From Clostridiales bacterium (GTDB lineage Bacteria > Bacillota > Clostridia > Saccharofermentanales > Saccharofermentanaceae), in contig JAFXPN010000034.1 in assembly GCA_017527865.1 (NCBI GenBank), forward strand, positions 1 to 44,437: a stretch of 44,437 bases of DNA, given 5' to 3'. The position numbers and the translations under genes are program-made. Numbering within the stretch: position 1 is the first letter of the stretch; every line of letters starts with the position of its first letter. The notes beneath the pieces were generated by a model, which saw nothing but the letters and a program-made list of their open reading frames with translations, searched no databases and was not told where the DNA came from. Positions 17,687 through 24,969 of this stretch are shown here, in pieces.

Positions 17687-17716
17687 AAAGATCCGCGGAC
17701 CGTTCCGCGGATCTTT
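17687..17716. terminator. Bidirectional terminator between the importer operon and the pilin-like gene
   Basis: 13-bp perfect stem AAAGATCCGCGGA / TCCGCGGATCTTT with loop CCGT. A-tract on the left and T-tract on the right serve the plus-strand importer operon and the convergent minus-strand pilin-like gene alike. Confidence 0.88.
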
Positions 17717-17744
17717 GTATCCATTTATTACTGTCAAACGGGTA

Positions 17745-17975
17745 TTACACGGAATACCTGGGCGTGCTGGAAAGCATGTCGCGTCTGATGTGGTTATTCT
17801 GAGACTGTACGTGAGTTACGAACTTGGAAGTATCCCTGTTCTGAACATTCTGGCTTTTCTCAAGGCCTTCAACCCAGCTGATAAAACCTACACTTGCCAA
17901 TATGACAAGGATCGCAACGACAAGCATTATCTCAACAAGTGTAAATCCGCGCTTAGTCTTATAAATCTTCTCCAT
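17745..17975 (-). CDS. Miniature type IV prepilin-like protein (orphan)
   Basis: 76 aa. The N-terminus carries a class III (type IV pilin) signal: short basic leader MEKIYKTKRG, cleavage expected after Gly10, then FTLVEIMLVVAILVILASVGF with the invariant Glu5 of the mature chain. The remaining 45 or so residues are polar (EGLEKSQNVQNRDTSKFVTHVQ) and too short for the usual pilin globular domain. GGAGAAG precedes ATG 17975, and a TATAAT lies at 18017-18022. No prepilin peptidase, assembly ATPase or platform protein is in the window. Its leader is nearly identical to that of the 21457-21657 protein, so the two probably share a processing system encoded elsewhere. Pseudopilin, competence or cell-surface anchor are possible roles. 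Confidence 0.82.
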   Translation of the reverse strand: MEKIYKTKRGFTLVEIMLVVAILVILASVGFISWVEGLEKSQNVQNRDTSKFVTHVQSQNNHIRRDMLSSTPRYSV

Positions 17976-18016
17976 AATAAGCTTCTCCGAACAAAATGTT
18001 ATAACACTACGTGTCC

Positions 18017-18022
18017 ATTATA
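18017..18022 (-). promoter_or_regulatory. -10 element for the pilin-like gene at 17975
   Basis: Minus-strand TATAAT, 41 bases before the ATG, lying after the cca stop. The predicted leader of about 35 bases includes GGAGAAG. It shows the small pilin gene is not simply the tail of the cca operon. Confidence 0.5.
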
Positions 18023-18077
18023 ACGCGGCATTGTGAAAAAAGATAGACCAATATTAACAATTTATTCATAAAAATTC

Positions 18078-19445
18078 CTAATTTATGATCTCCTGATGCT
18101 CACGGGCGTATCCGAGAAGCTCATCACGATCGTTCTTCAGGGTCTCGTCCATCACCTTTTCGAAAAGGATATTCAGCATCCTGCCTATCTGCGGTCCCTC
18201 GGGGATCCCCATGCGCTTCAGGTCATCACCGTTTACCGCGAGATCCCGGAGACAGAGGCACGCGTCCTCTTCTGTCAGCTCATCACGTATGCCGATGATG
18301 CTGTCAAGCAGCTTCATCCTTTCACGTCCCGCTTCAGAGTGGGCCGATATGTCTGCTCTTTGAAGGATGAACAGTTTGTCGAGGATATCGGGTTCAAAGA
18401 TCGAGATGAACCTTCGCACTGACCTCCGGTCGGGGGGCGGGAAGCTGTCGTGATATGTAACGAGCATGGAGACTTCATCCCGGAGACTGCCCGGAAATCT
18501 GAGTTCATCCGCGAGTCTCTGTGCGATGATATTCCCCGCCAGGGCATGCTTCTTCATGTGGCCTGTCCCGTTCTCATCAACGGTGAACACCTGCGGTTTG
18601 CCGATGTCATGCAGGATCGCGGCATAGGCGAGCGCCGCATCCCTTTTCCCCGTCTCGCCGGAAGGAACGGCAGACAGAACATCGAGCGTGTGTGTCAGCA
18701 GATCCCTGTCGTGGTAACGCGATCTCTGATCAAAATCCTTCTGCAGCATAAGCTCGGGAATGATCACGGATATCACTTCGAGGTTATCTCTTATGGCGCG
18801 CGGAGCGTTGGCAGAAGTTACGACAGCCGTCAGTTCATTGAAGATCCTCTCGGCCGAAATGTTCCTGAGCAAAGGAGCGCACTCCTTCATCGCGCGCGAG
18901 GTGCCTTCTTCAACGGCAAACCCGGTTTGAGCCTGAAATCTCACGGCTCTTAAAATGCGCAGCGCGTCTTCCTCAAACCTCCGCACAGGGTCACCAACGG
19001 CACGTATTATCTTATTCTTTATATCAGCGGCTCCTCCGTTGGGATCCCTGATGCTGCCCGCAGCGTCCATATAGAGGGAATTAACTGTAAAGTCGCGCCT
19101 TGCCGCATCCTGCTCAACGGATCTTGTGAATACGACGCTGTCCGGGTGTCTGTTATCCTCATAATCCCCGTCGCACCTCATGGTCGTGATCTCTGTCCTC
19201 CGGGAACTGTCGGCAGGATCAATAAAGACCACGGTCCCGTACTTAGCAGATGAATCGATTATCTTGCGGTAACCCGATTTCTCCATCAGTTCCGCCGTCT
19301 GCGAGGGGAGAGCCGATGTCGTGATATCGTAATCGTGCGGCTTTATACCGGCCAGGATATCCCTGACCGCACCTCCGACCACATAGCACTCGAAGCCCGC
19401 TTCGTTAAACAGGTTCAGTATCCGTCTTATATACTCCGGGATCAT
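18078..19445 (-). CDS. cca: CCA tRNA nucleotidyltransferase with HD domain
   Basis: Class II tRNA nucleotidyltransferase that builds or repairs the 3' CCA end. Residues 18-40 contain CYVVGGAVRDILAG and the metal-binding DYD (Asp38, Asp40). Then come RRDFTVNSLYMD, the neck DALRILRAVRFQAQTGF, and a mid-protein HD motif YAAILHDIGKP near 270 as in the HD-containing subgroup. 455 aa fits CCA-adding or poly(A)-polymerase-like bacterial enzymes; an A-only or CC-only specificity cannot be excluded. ATG 19445 overlaps the stop of the Fe-ADH-like gene by four bases (ATGA), implying translational coupling. Third gene of the ThrH-like, ADH-like, cca operon. Confidence 0.92.
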   Translation of the reverse strand: MIPEYIRRILNLFNEAGFECYVVGGAVRDILAGIKPHDYDITTSALPSQTAELMEKSGYRKIIDSSAKYGTVVFIDPADSSRRTEITTMRCDGDYEDNRHPDSVVFTRSVEQDAARRDFTVNSLYMDAAGSIRDPNGGAADIKNKIIRAVGDPVRRFEEDALRILRAVRFQAQTGFAVEEGTSRAMKECAPLLRNISAERIFNELTAVVTSANAPRAIRDNLEVISVIIPELMLQKDFDQRSRYHDRDLLTHTLDVLSAVPSGETGKRDAALAYAAILHDIGKPQVFTVDENGTGHMKKHALAGNIIAQRLADELRFPGSLRDEVSMLVTYHDSFPPPDRRSVRRFISIFEPDILDKLFILQRADISAHSEAGRERMKLLDSIIGIRDELTEEDACLCLRDLAVNGDDLKRMGIPEGPQIGRMLNILFEKVMDETLKNDRDELLGYAREHQEIIN

Positions 19446-20656
19446 AAACCCCTCAGCACCGACAGGATCATCTCCTCGTCGATCTTATCGTAACCGTAAA
19501 GAGGGGCTTCCTTCCTGACCTCATCAAATACCGCACGCATGTCATCCTGAGAAAGATTAAGCAAAGAAGGTCTCTCCGGCACAGCTTCCGAATATAATTC
19601 CTCGAAGAGCCAGATCATTGCCTTTGCTGCCGCCTCAGAAGAATACAGGGGCTTTAACGCGCCTTGTATCTTTCCGGCTCCCGGTCTTATCTCATCACGG
19701 ACAAGATCGGCATAGAGGTTCGCGAGCCCTTCCCTTAATGTTACGTAATCACTGTTCAGATACTGAAGCATCAGAAGGTAATAGCACCCTCCGAAGAGCC
19801 GGCCCGTCCTTGAATACAATGCGTTATAGATCAGATGCGCCATATGGGGCCCGGTATTTCTCGATGCCGTCCCGGCATAGATTCCGGCAACAGCGATCTT
19901 CTTTCTCAAAAAACTGTCATCGGGATCATCCTTCATTCTGATGAGATTATCCGTTATAAGCCGCACGGCATCATATGCGCAGGCCCTGTCCGAAGGAGTC
20001 GTCCGGGGGTCCGGAATCAGACAGCATCCGACCGTCTCCGCCAGAGTATCGAGAGCCGAAGCTATCGAATCCTTTGTCGTGGTCCTCATCGCGATATCGG
20101 TATCGATGACTGCTATCTGGGGGATCAGGTAATTGGAGAAAGACATGATCCTTCTTCCTGTACCGTCAACCGTGAATTCCGCGCTGTTGGACGATACTGA
20201 AGGTGAATTATCCATGACGACGCAGCAGAGGACCGATATGTCCTTTTTGATCTTCCCGAAGCCCTGCAGCTGTTCCGGATCCTTTATGCCGTTCACCGCC
20301 ATGGCCGACACCATCTTCGCGCATGATATATCATCACCGGTGCCGAAGACGACTATCGTATCGCAGTTATAGCCCATATATTGATTGAGCGCCGCATTGA
20401 TGTCGGTGGAGTCCGCGTAATCTTTCCTGATCACATATGTAAAGATCCTGAAGCCTTCCGCTTCGAGTTTGTTCAGAAAATCCGCCGAATTCCAGTGTGA
20501 GAGAACGCGTGCGCGCGACATCACGAGGATGCGCCTCGTACCGAGTCCCTTGAGTTCTCCTGCAACCAGGCTGCCGCTCGAACACTCAAGGTAGAGGCTC
20601 TGGGATTCATATTCCAGATCCTTGACGTAGGACAGATAATCCCCTTTCGACGCCAC
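19442..20656 (-). CDS. Degenerate iron-containing alcohol dehydrogenase-like protein
   Basis: 404 aa with the fold signature of Fe-ADH/glycerol-dehydrogenase-like enzymes. The N-terminal Rossmann part has DTIVVFGTGDDISCAKMVSA (99-118; family consensus GGGSxxDxAK). The helical domain reads SIASALDTLAETVG (197-210), where families have MDALTHAIE. Asp203 is kept but the His four residues on is Glu207. The second metal region, TGPHMAHLIYNAL (268-280) and GRLFGGC, keeps two His (271, 274), yet the His of the PHG motif is absent. At least two of four metal ligands are thus lost, so dehydrogenase activity is doubtful. GTG start with GGGAGAAG upstream, 33 bases after the ThrH-like gene. Function unknown; linkage to cca is notable. 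Confidence 0.75.
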   Translation of the reverse strand: MASKGDYLSYVKDLEYESQSLYLECSSGSLVAGELKGLGTRRILVMSRARVLSHWNSADFLNKLEAEGFRIFTYVIRKDYADSTDINAALNQYMGYNCDTIVVFGTGDDISCAKMVSAMAVNGIKDPEQLQGFGKIKKDISVLCCVVMDNSPSVSSNSAEFTVDGTGRRIMSFSNYLIPQIAVIDTDIAMRTTTKDSIASALDTLAETVGCCLIPDPRTTPSDRACAYDAVRLITDNLIRMKDDPDDSFLRKKIAVAGIYAGTASRNTGPHMAHLIYNALYSRTGRLFGGCYYLLMLQYLNSDYVTLREGLANLYADLVRDEIRPGAGKIQGALKPLYSSEAAAKAMIWLFEELYSEAVPERPSLLNLSQDDMRAVFDEVRKEAPLYGYDKIDEEMILSVLRGL

Positions 20657-20689
20657 GGTCAGCTTCTCCCCTAAGCTGCGCCTCAGGCT

Positions 20690-21292
20690 TTACCTGAGTG
20701 CGTTCTTAATTGCCGCCAGGAAGTCGTCAAACTCCTCAAATGCGGGGATATCCGGATTATCCTTCTTTATCTGCTCCGTAGACCTGAACAGGAAGCCTGC
20801 CCTTGATGCCTTGATCATGGCAAGATCATTGAAGCTGTCGCCTGCAGCTATGGTATCAAAGCCCATGCTCTGCAAAGCCTTTACAGTTGTAAGCTTCGAG
20901 TTCTCGATACGCATCTTAAAATCTGTTATCTGCCCGTCAGCAGCGACTTCAAGGGTATTGCAGAATAACGTGGGATAGTTGAGCTTCTTCATAAGGGGCA
21001 TCGCAAACTGTGTAAAAGTGTCGCTTATGATGATAACCTGCGCAACGCTTCTCAATTCGTCAAGAAACTCCTTTGCGCCGGGAAGAGGATCTATAGTCGC
21101 TATCGTATCCTGTATCTGCTTTAAGCCCAGCCCGTGTTCCTTCAGGATACCGAGCCTCCACCTCATGAGCTTATCGTAATCAGGCTCGTCTCTGGTCGTC
21201 CGCTTGAGTTCGGGGATCCCCGTCGCCTCAGAGAACGCGATCCATATCTCAGGTACCAGAACACCCTCCATATCAAGACATACAATATCCAT
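20690..21292 (-). CDS. thrH: ThrH-like HAD phosphatase
   Basis: 200-aa HAD-superfamily protein closely resembling ThrH, a phosphoserine phosphatase with homoserine phosphotransferase activity. Motif I is CLDMEGVLVPEIW (nucleophile Asp7, with Glu9 in place of the usual second Asp, as in ThrH). Motif II is IISDTF, and motif III is GDSFNDLAMI near residue 155. The block RTTRDEPDYDKLMRWRL is characteristic. If active on phosphoserine it would complete the serine pathway whose other enzymes lie at the right end of the window. The frame extends to 21421, but ATG 21292 has GGAGG six bases upstream and gives the family N-terminus. First gene of the operon with the ADH-like gene and cca. Confidence 0.85.
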   Translation of the reverse strand: MDIVCLDMEGVLVPEIWIAFSEATGIPELKRTTRDEPDYDKLMRWRLGILKEHGLGLKQIQDTIATIDPLPGAKEFLDELRSVAQVIIISDTFTQFAMPLMKKLNYPTLFCNTLEVAADGQITDFKMRIENSKLTTVKALQSMGFDTIAAGDSFNDLAMIKASRAGFLFRSTEQIKKDNPDIPAFEEFDDFLAAIKNALR

Positions 21293-21456
21293 TGAGCACC
21301 TCCGCTTTGCACATTTTAACTTATCGGCACGACTTCTTAAAGATGTTATCCTCACCTTTCTTCGAAAAGGGTATTTCACCTCCGTCTCAATTGTGATAGA
21401 ATTGTGAAGAAAAATAGTCATGAATGTGAAGGGTAATAATACGAGGAGGGTGCATC

Positions 21457-21657
21457 ATGAAGATCGTTCATAAGACAAAAAGAGGCTTTACACTGGTCGA
21501 GATGGTGCTTGTCATCGCCATAATCGTTATACTCGCGGCAGTTCTCCTCATAGGTGTCGCAGGTTATCTTAACAGGGCGCGCAACGCCGCTGCATCGCTC
21601 TCGCTTCACAATCAGGAAGTAAGGGAAATAACGGATAATATCAATTCCGAGATCTGA
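21457..21657 (+). CDS. Second miniature type IV prepilin-like protein (orphan)
   Basis: 66 aa. Leader MKIVHKTKRG, then FTLVEMVLVIAIIVILAAVLL with Glu5 in the mature numbering, so cleavage by a prepilin peptidase is expected after Gly10. Only about 35 residues follow the hydrophobic helix (GYLNRARNAAASLSLHNQEV and an acidic tail), far less than a pilin globular domain. GAGGAGG lies seven bases before the ATG. Divergent from the ThrH-like gene and convergent with the alarmone-hydrolase-like gene, 11 bases apart. No assembly genes nearby. It shares the KTKRGFTLVE sequence with the 17745-17975 product, 3.5 kb away. Confidence 0.8.
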   Translation: MKIVHKTKRGFTLVEMVLVIAIIVILAAVLLIGVAGYLNRARNAAASLSLHNQEVREITDNINSEI

Positions 21658-21668
21658 GATCTTATACT

Positions 21669-22349
21669 CTATCCTTCCCTCTTAAGGATAAGGTTTTTTG
21701 CTGTCTCAATAACGCTCAGTATATGGTATTTGAGCAGGAATGAAGCATCATTGTACCGCAGGGATCCGTTCTTAAGGATGTCCGCGAGCGGCAACACATA
21801 GACTTCGGTCTCAACGATGTAATCCCTGAGTTTTTCTTCACTGAACACAGCCGCCATTGTCGATACATTATTGCATCTGTCGAGAAGCTTTATGAAGCAG
21901 GCGGCCTCATTACCGCGGATGCGCCTGTAATAAACTTCCTTCGCCGCCTCCTTATCCATGCCATCGGGAACACTGAACGTAAGGAGTCCGACGATCTCCT
22001 TTACCTCATCTGAGAAAGGAAGCTCCGTCACATTCACATCCGTATCCTCTACGACGTCGTGGAGAAGCACCGAACAGAGGATGACATCATCGCGTATCCC
22101 CAATGCATGAGCCTGACAGGCCATCAGAAGAGGATGATTGATATACGGGATCTTCTTAGAGGCAAACTTCTTCCTTTTGCGGTACTGATCCTTGTGACAG
22201 TTCCTCATATAATCCAGAGCGCGGTAAGTCTGCTCGAGATGCTCGCTCTCTGCATAGGCCCGTATCCTGGTGAACATATTCTGCTCATCGTAGAATTCTT
22301 CCCTGGGAGTTAACGCATTCATAATGATGTCGGAACTGTATCCCATCAT
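21669..22349 (-). CDS. HD-domain protein, small alarmone hydrolase-like
   Basis: 226 aa with the hydrolase-half motifs of RelA/SpoT proteins: YINHP with His72, LLHDVVEDT with His97 and Asp98, and KLLDRCNNV with Asp157. These correspond to the Mn-binding HD site that removes the 3' pyrophosphate from (p)ppGpp. There is no synthetase, TGS or ACT domain, so it may be a stand-alone alarmone hydrolase (MESH1/SAH type). Several deviations from the Rel consensus leave other nucleotide substrates possible. ATG 22349 follows AGGCGG weakly; a TATAAT about 22 bases further up supplies a promoter. ATG 22319 is an alternative start without a clear ribosome binding site. Divergent from the VanZ-like gene. 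Confidence 0.78.
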   Translation of the reverse strand: MMGYSSDIIMNALTPREEFYDEQNMFTRIRAYAESEHLEQTYRALDYMRNCHKDQYRKRKKFASKKIPYINHPLLMACQAHALGIRDDVILCSVLLHDVVEDTDVNVTELPFSDEVKEIVGLLTFSVPDGMDKEAAKEVYYRRIRGNEAACFIKLLDRCNNVSTMAAVFSEEKLRDYIVETEVYVLPLADILKNGSLRYNDASFLLKYHILSVIETAKNLILKREG

Positions 22350-22436
22350 ATACCGCCTGTATTTTTCCCATATTATAACGCATTTGCCTTCATATAAGAG
22401 TGATACAATAGCGCATATCTTTCAAGAGGTAATAAT

Positions 22437-22859
22437 ATGACAATACTGCTTTATAAACTTATAGAGATCATCACGTATCTTCACGAGAAGATACTTTCAT
22501 GGAACGATGCATATGAATATAACTTTACGGACAAACAGCTCCACTTCATCGTAATAGGTGTCGTCGGCATGGCATTCCTGACAGTGATCCATCCGCTCTT
22601 TAAATATCTCGCCGCAAAGAGGATGGTGCTGGCGATCTCATGGATCTACGTTGTTACTCTGCTCATAGTCATCACTTTCGCGATAGAGATAGGTCAGAGG
22701 CTCACGAAGACGGGCACCATGGACTTCCGCGACATCATATACGGCATGGGCGGATTCTTTCTCATGTTCGGGATCTTCTATGTAATACGGCTGATCGTAA
22801 AGCTCATCGCGGGACTTCTTCACCGGGATGAGAAAAACCGTGAAGCGGCGGCTCAGTGA
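22437..22859 (+). CDS. VanZ-like membrane protein
   Basis: 140 aa with three main hydrophobic segments (about 33-55, 62-82, 95-118) and a basic C-terminus. Two polar motifs sit at membrane edges: DKQLHFIVIGVVGM, and FAIEIGQRLTKTGTMDFRDIIYGMGG. The second matches the VanZ-family pattern (E...Q, then D..D plus a Gly-rich helix). VanZ relatives confer low-level glycopeptide resistance or act in envelope metabolism; the role here is unknown. AGAGGT lies four bases before the ATG, and a TACAAT-type -10 upstream. Its stop overlaps the stop of the convergent HD-GYP gene by seven bases. Confidence 0.7.
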   Translation: MTILLYKLIEIITYLHEKILSWNDAYEYNFTDKQLHFIVIGVVGMAFLTVIHPLFKYLAAKRMVLAISWIYVVTLLIVITFAIEIGQRLTKTGTMDFRDIIYGMGGFFLMFGIFYVIRLIVKLIAGLLHRDEKNREAAAQ

Positions 22860-24928
22860 ATATCCGCTGTGACCTGCCTTACTCTGTCTTCCGCTTCAAC
22901 AAAGGCTTTTACGACCTGAGGATCGAAGTGTGTTCCGGAATCTTTCTGAATGATATCCATCGCCTGCTCGAACGAGAATGCGGGCTTGTAGCAGCGGGAT
23001 GAGACCAGAGCGTCGAATACATCGGCAACTGCCATGATGCGGGCCGACAGAGGAATATCCTCACCAGAAAGGCCTTCAGGATAACCCTTGCCGTTCCATT
23101 TCTCGTGGTGGTAATGAGCCATGTTGCGGGCTTCATAGAGATATCCGCTCCTGACTTCTCCGACCTGATTGATGACGTCATCGATGATCTTGGCACCCTC
23201 GATCGTATGGATCTTCATCTTCTCGAATTCCTCATCCGTCAGTTTGCCGGGTTTATTGAGGATAGTATCGGATACCATGATCTTGCCGACATCATGCAAA
23301 GGCGCGGATGCAACGACATCCACCATGTATTCAGGTGTCAGGATATCCTCATAAACGCCGTCTTTCTTAAGCTGTTCGACAATGATCCGGACATATTCCG
23401 CAGTATTCTTGATATGCATTCCCGTCGATGTATCACGGCTCTCAACGAGGTTTGCCATGACATTGATCATCGCGCTCTGGAGCATCTCGAGCTGGGTGCT
23501 CTGCCGCTGTGTCTCGGTGATGTAATCCACCGTATCCTGAGTCGTCTTGGTCAGCGCGTGATAGAGATTCTCAATCTCATCTCCCGTCCTGATGCCCAAA
23601 GCCTTTAATCTCTCGACGGTCTCGTTACGCGCTTCATCGTCGTTATAGGCGAAGTCTTCTGTCGCTTCCGCAAGTGAGTTTACGGGGGTAACGATACAGT
23701 AATTTGCAAGGGTAACGCCTACCGAGAGGATAACCGTAAAGAATCCCAGCAGCATCGAGATGGTCTTGGCGGCGAAGATCTGCTCGCTTACGACCAGATC
23801 TGTCATGGCAACATCGACGGCCGCATAACAGGTACAATTTCCTTCCGGATCATAGACCGGAGAATATGCCGTGAGCAGCCAGCCATACGTATCATTTGTT
23901 ATAAGAGGATCGATGGGTTCACCGTTAAGCAGCGAGGGAATATACTCGGCAAAACTCTCGTCAAACGCTATCACTTCCCCGGGGGATCCGCCCTCGGTCT
24001 CATCCGTATCCACATCAAAGACAACATGACATCCGTCTTCTTCGATCCTGTAGACATAGAGATATTCGATCCTGTCCGAACTGCCCCATATGGCATCGAG
24101 CTTTTCTTCAGTCTCCGTATATCCTTCAGCAGCCTCACCCTCACTGATATAATCATCGACTTTATCCGGATCCACCAGAGATCCCACATATTCCGCAACG
24201 CTCAATGCATAATCGCTTTCCCTTGAGATTACCGATTCTTCAAACTGACCGTAGCTTACGAATGAAACGGCGGCCGTAACCAGAATGACAGCGACGCTTA
24301 CGAGCAAAATGAGCTTGGTCCCGAGTGACAGTCCCTTGAAATTCTTGATGTCGTTACCGCTTCTGGCCTTACCGGGAAGAAGACGTGAAGGGATGAGCTT
24401 TACGGCTAAGAGCGCCGTCAAAGTGCTGATAAGCTTATCGGGAAGATCGTATATAAGATCGGCAGCAAGCTCTGCAAGATACGGGAACGGGATATACGAT
24501 GCGTAAAGACGGTTGGCAAGGGATGCCGATATCTCCTCACCTATCGTATTGCCGTAGATCCCCCAGGTTATGACAGAACCTATGCCGCCTCCTATCAGGG
24601 TAAACACCAGGACAGAGACCGCGATCTTTCCGGTCTTCTTGAAATACCCTTTGGAATTAAGGTATGTTGCCGCGATAGCGATAAGAACGCTGATGATGCT
24701 GTAGTATGTATTGCTGTAATCCTTAAAGCCGCTGATAAGATTACTGAAGAATCCGACCAGGATACCTGGAAGGTATCCGCCTGATATTGCGGCGATCATC
24801 GTGCCTATACAGTCAAGATATATCGGAAGAGAAAAAGCCTTTGCAATAAAGCCGCCGAGGATATTGACAAGAATACCCCCGACGACCAGTGCAAGATATT
24901 TATAATTGTTCGCTTTATCGGTCTTCAT
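22853..24928 (-). CDS. Membrane HD-GYP cyclic-di-GMP phosphodiesterase with ECF-S-like N-terminus
   Basis: 691-aa signalling protein. Residues 10-185 form about six membrane helices with PIYLDCIGTMIAAISGGYLPGILVGF, resembling the substrate-binding S component of ECF vitamin transporters. A helix at 203-225 leads to an extracytoplasmic Cache-like sensor (230-385), then a helix (388-412) and a HAMP-like segment (413-460). The catalytic HD-GYP domain (480-690) contains HDVGK with His545 and Asp546, and HHEKWNGKGYPEGLSGEDIPL (607-627), so all metal ligands and the GYP motif look intact. It probably degrades c-di-GMP in response to an external ligand. The ATG has no Shine-Dalgarno; a TAAAAT lies eight bases upstream. 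Convergent and overlapping with the VanZ-like gene. Confidence 0.9.
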   Translation of the reverse strand: MKTDKANNYKYLALVVGGILVNILGGFIAKAFSLPIYLDCIGTMIAAISGGYLPGILVGFFSNLISGFKDYSNTYYSIISVLIAIAATYLNSKGYFKKTGKIAVSVLVFTLIGGGIGSVITWGIYGNTIGEEISASLANRLYASYIPFPYLAELAADLIYDLPDKLISTLTALLAVKLIPSRLLPGKARSGNDIKNFKGLSLGTKLILLVSVAVILVTAAVSFVSYGQFEESVISRESDYALSVAEYVGSLVDPDKVDDYISEGEAAEGYTETEEKLDAIWGSSDRIEYLYVYRIEEDGCHVVFDVDTDETEGGSPGEVIAFDESFAEYIPSLLNGEPIDPLITNDTYGWLLTAYSPVYDPEGNCTCYAAVDVAMTDLVVSEQIFAAKTISMLLGFFTVILSVGVTLANYCIVTPVNSLAEATEDFAYNDDEARNETVERLKALGIRTGDEIENLYHALTKTTQDTVDYITETQRQSTQLEMLQSAMINVMANLVESRDTSTGMHIKNTAEYVRIIVEQLKKDGVYEDILTPEYMVDVVASAPLHDVGKIMVSDTILNKPGKLTDEEFEKMKIHTIEGAKIIDDVINQVGEVRSGYLYEARNMAHYHHEKWNGKGYPEGLSGEDIPLSARIMAVADVFDALVSSRCYKPAFSFEQAMDIIQKDSGTHFDPQVVKAFVEAEDRVRQVTADIH

Positions 24929-24936
24929 GATTCTGT

Positions 24937-24942
24937 ATTTTA
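24937..24942 (-). promoter_or_regulatory. Candidate -10 for a leaderless HD-GYP transcript
   Basis: Minus-strand TAAAAT with eight bases between it and ATG 24928. No ribosome binding site intervenes. The -35 region is poor, so this is weaker than the other leaderless candidates. Confidence 0.35.
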
Positions 24943-24969
24943 CTACATTATGAAGACAATAGTATCTGT

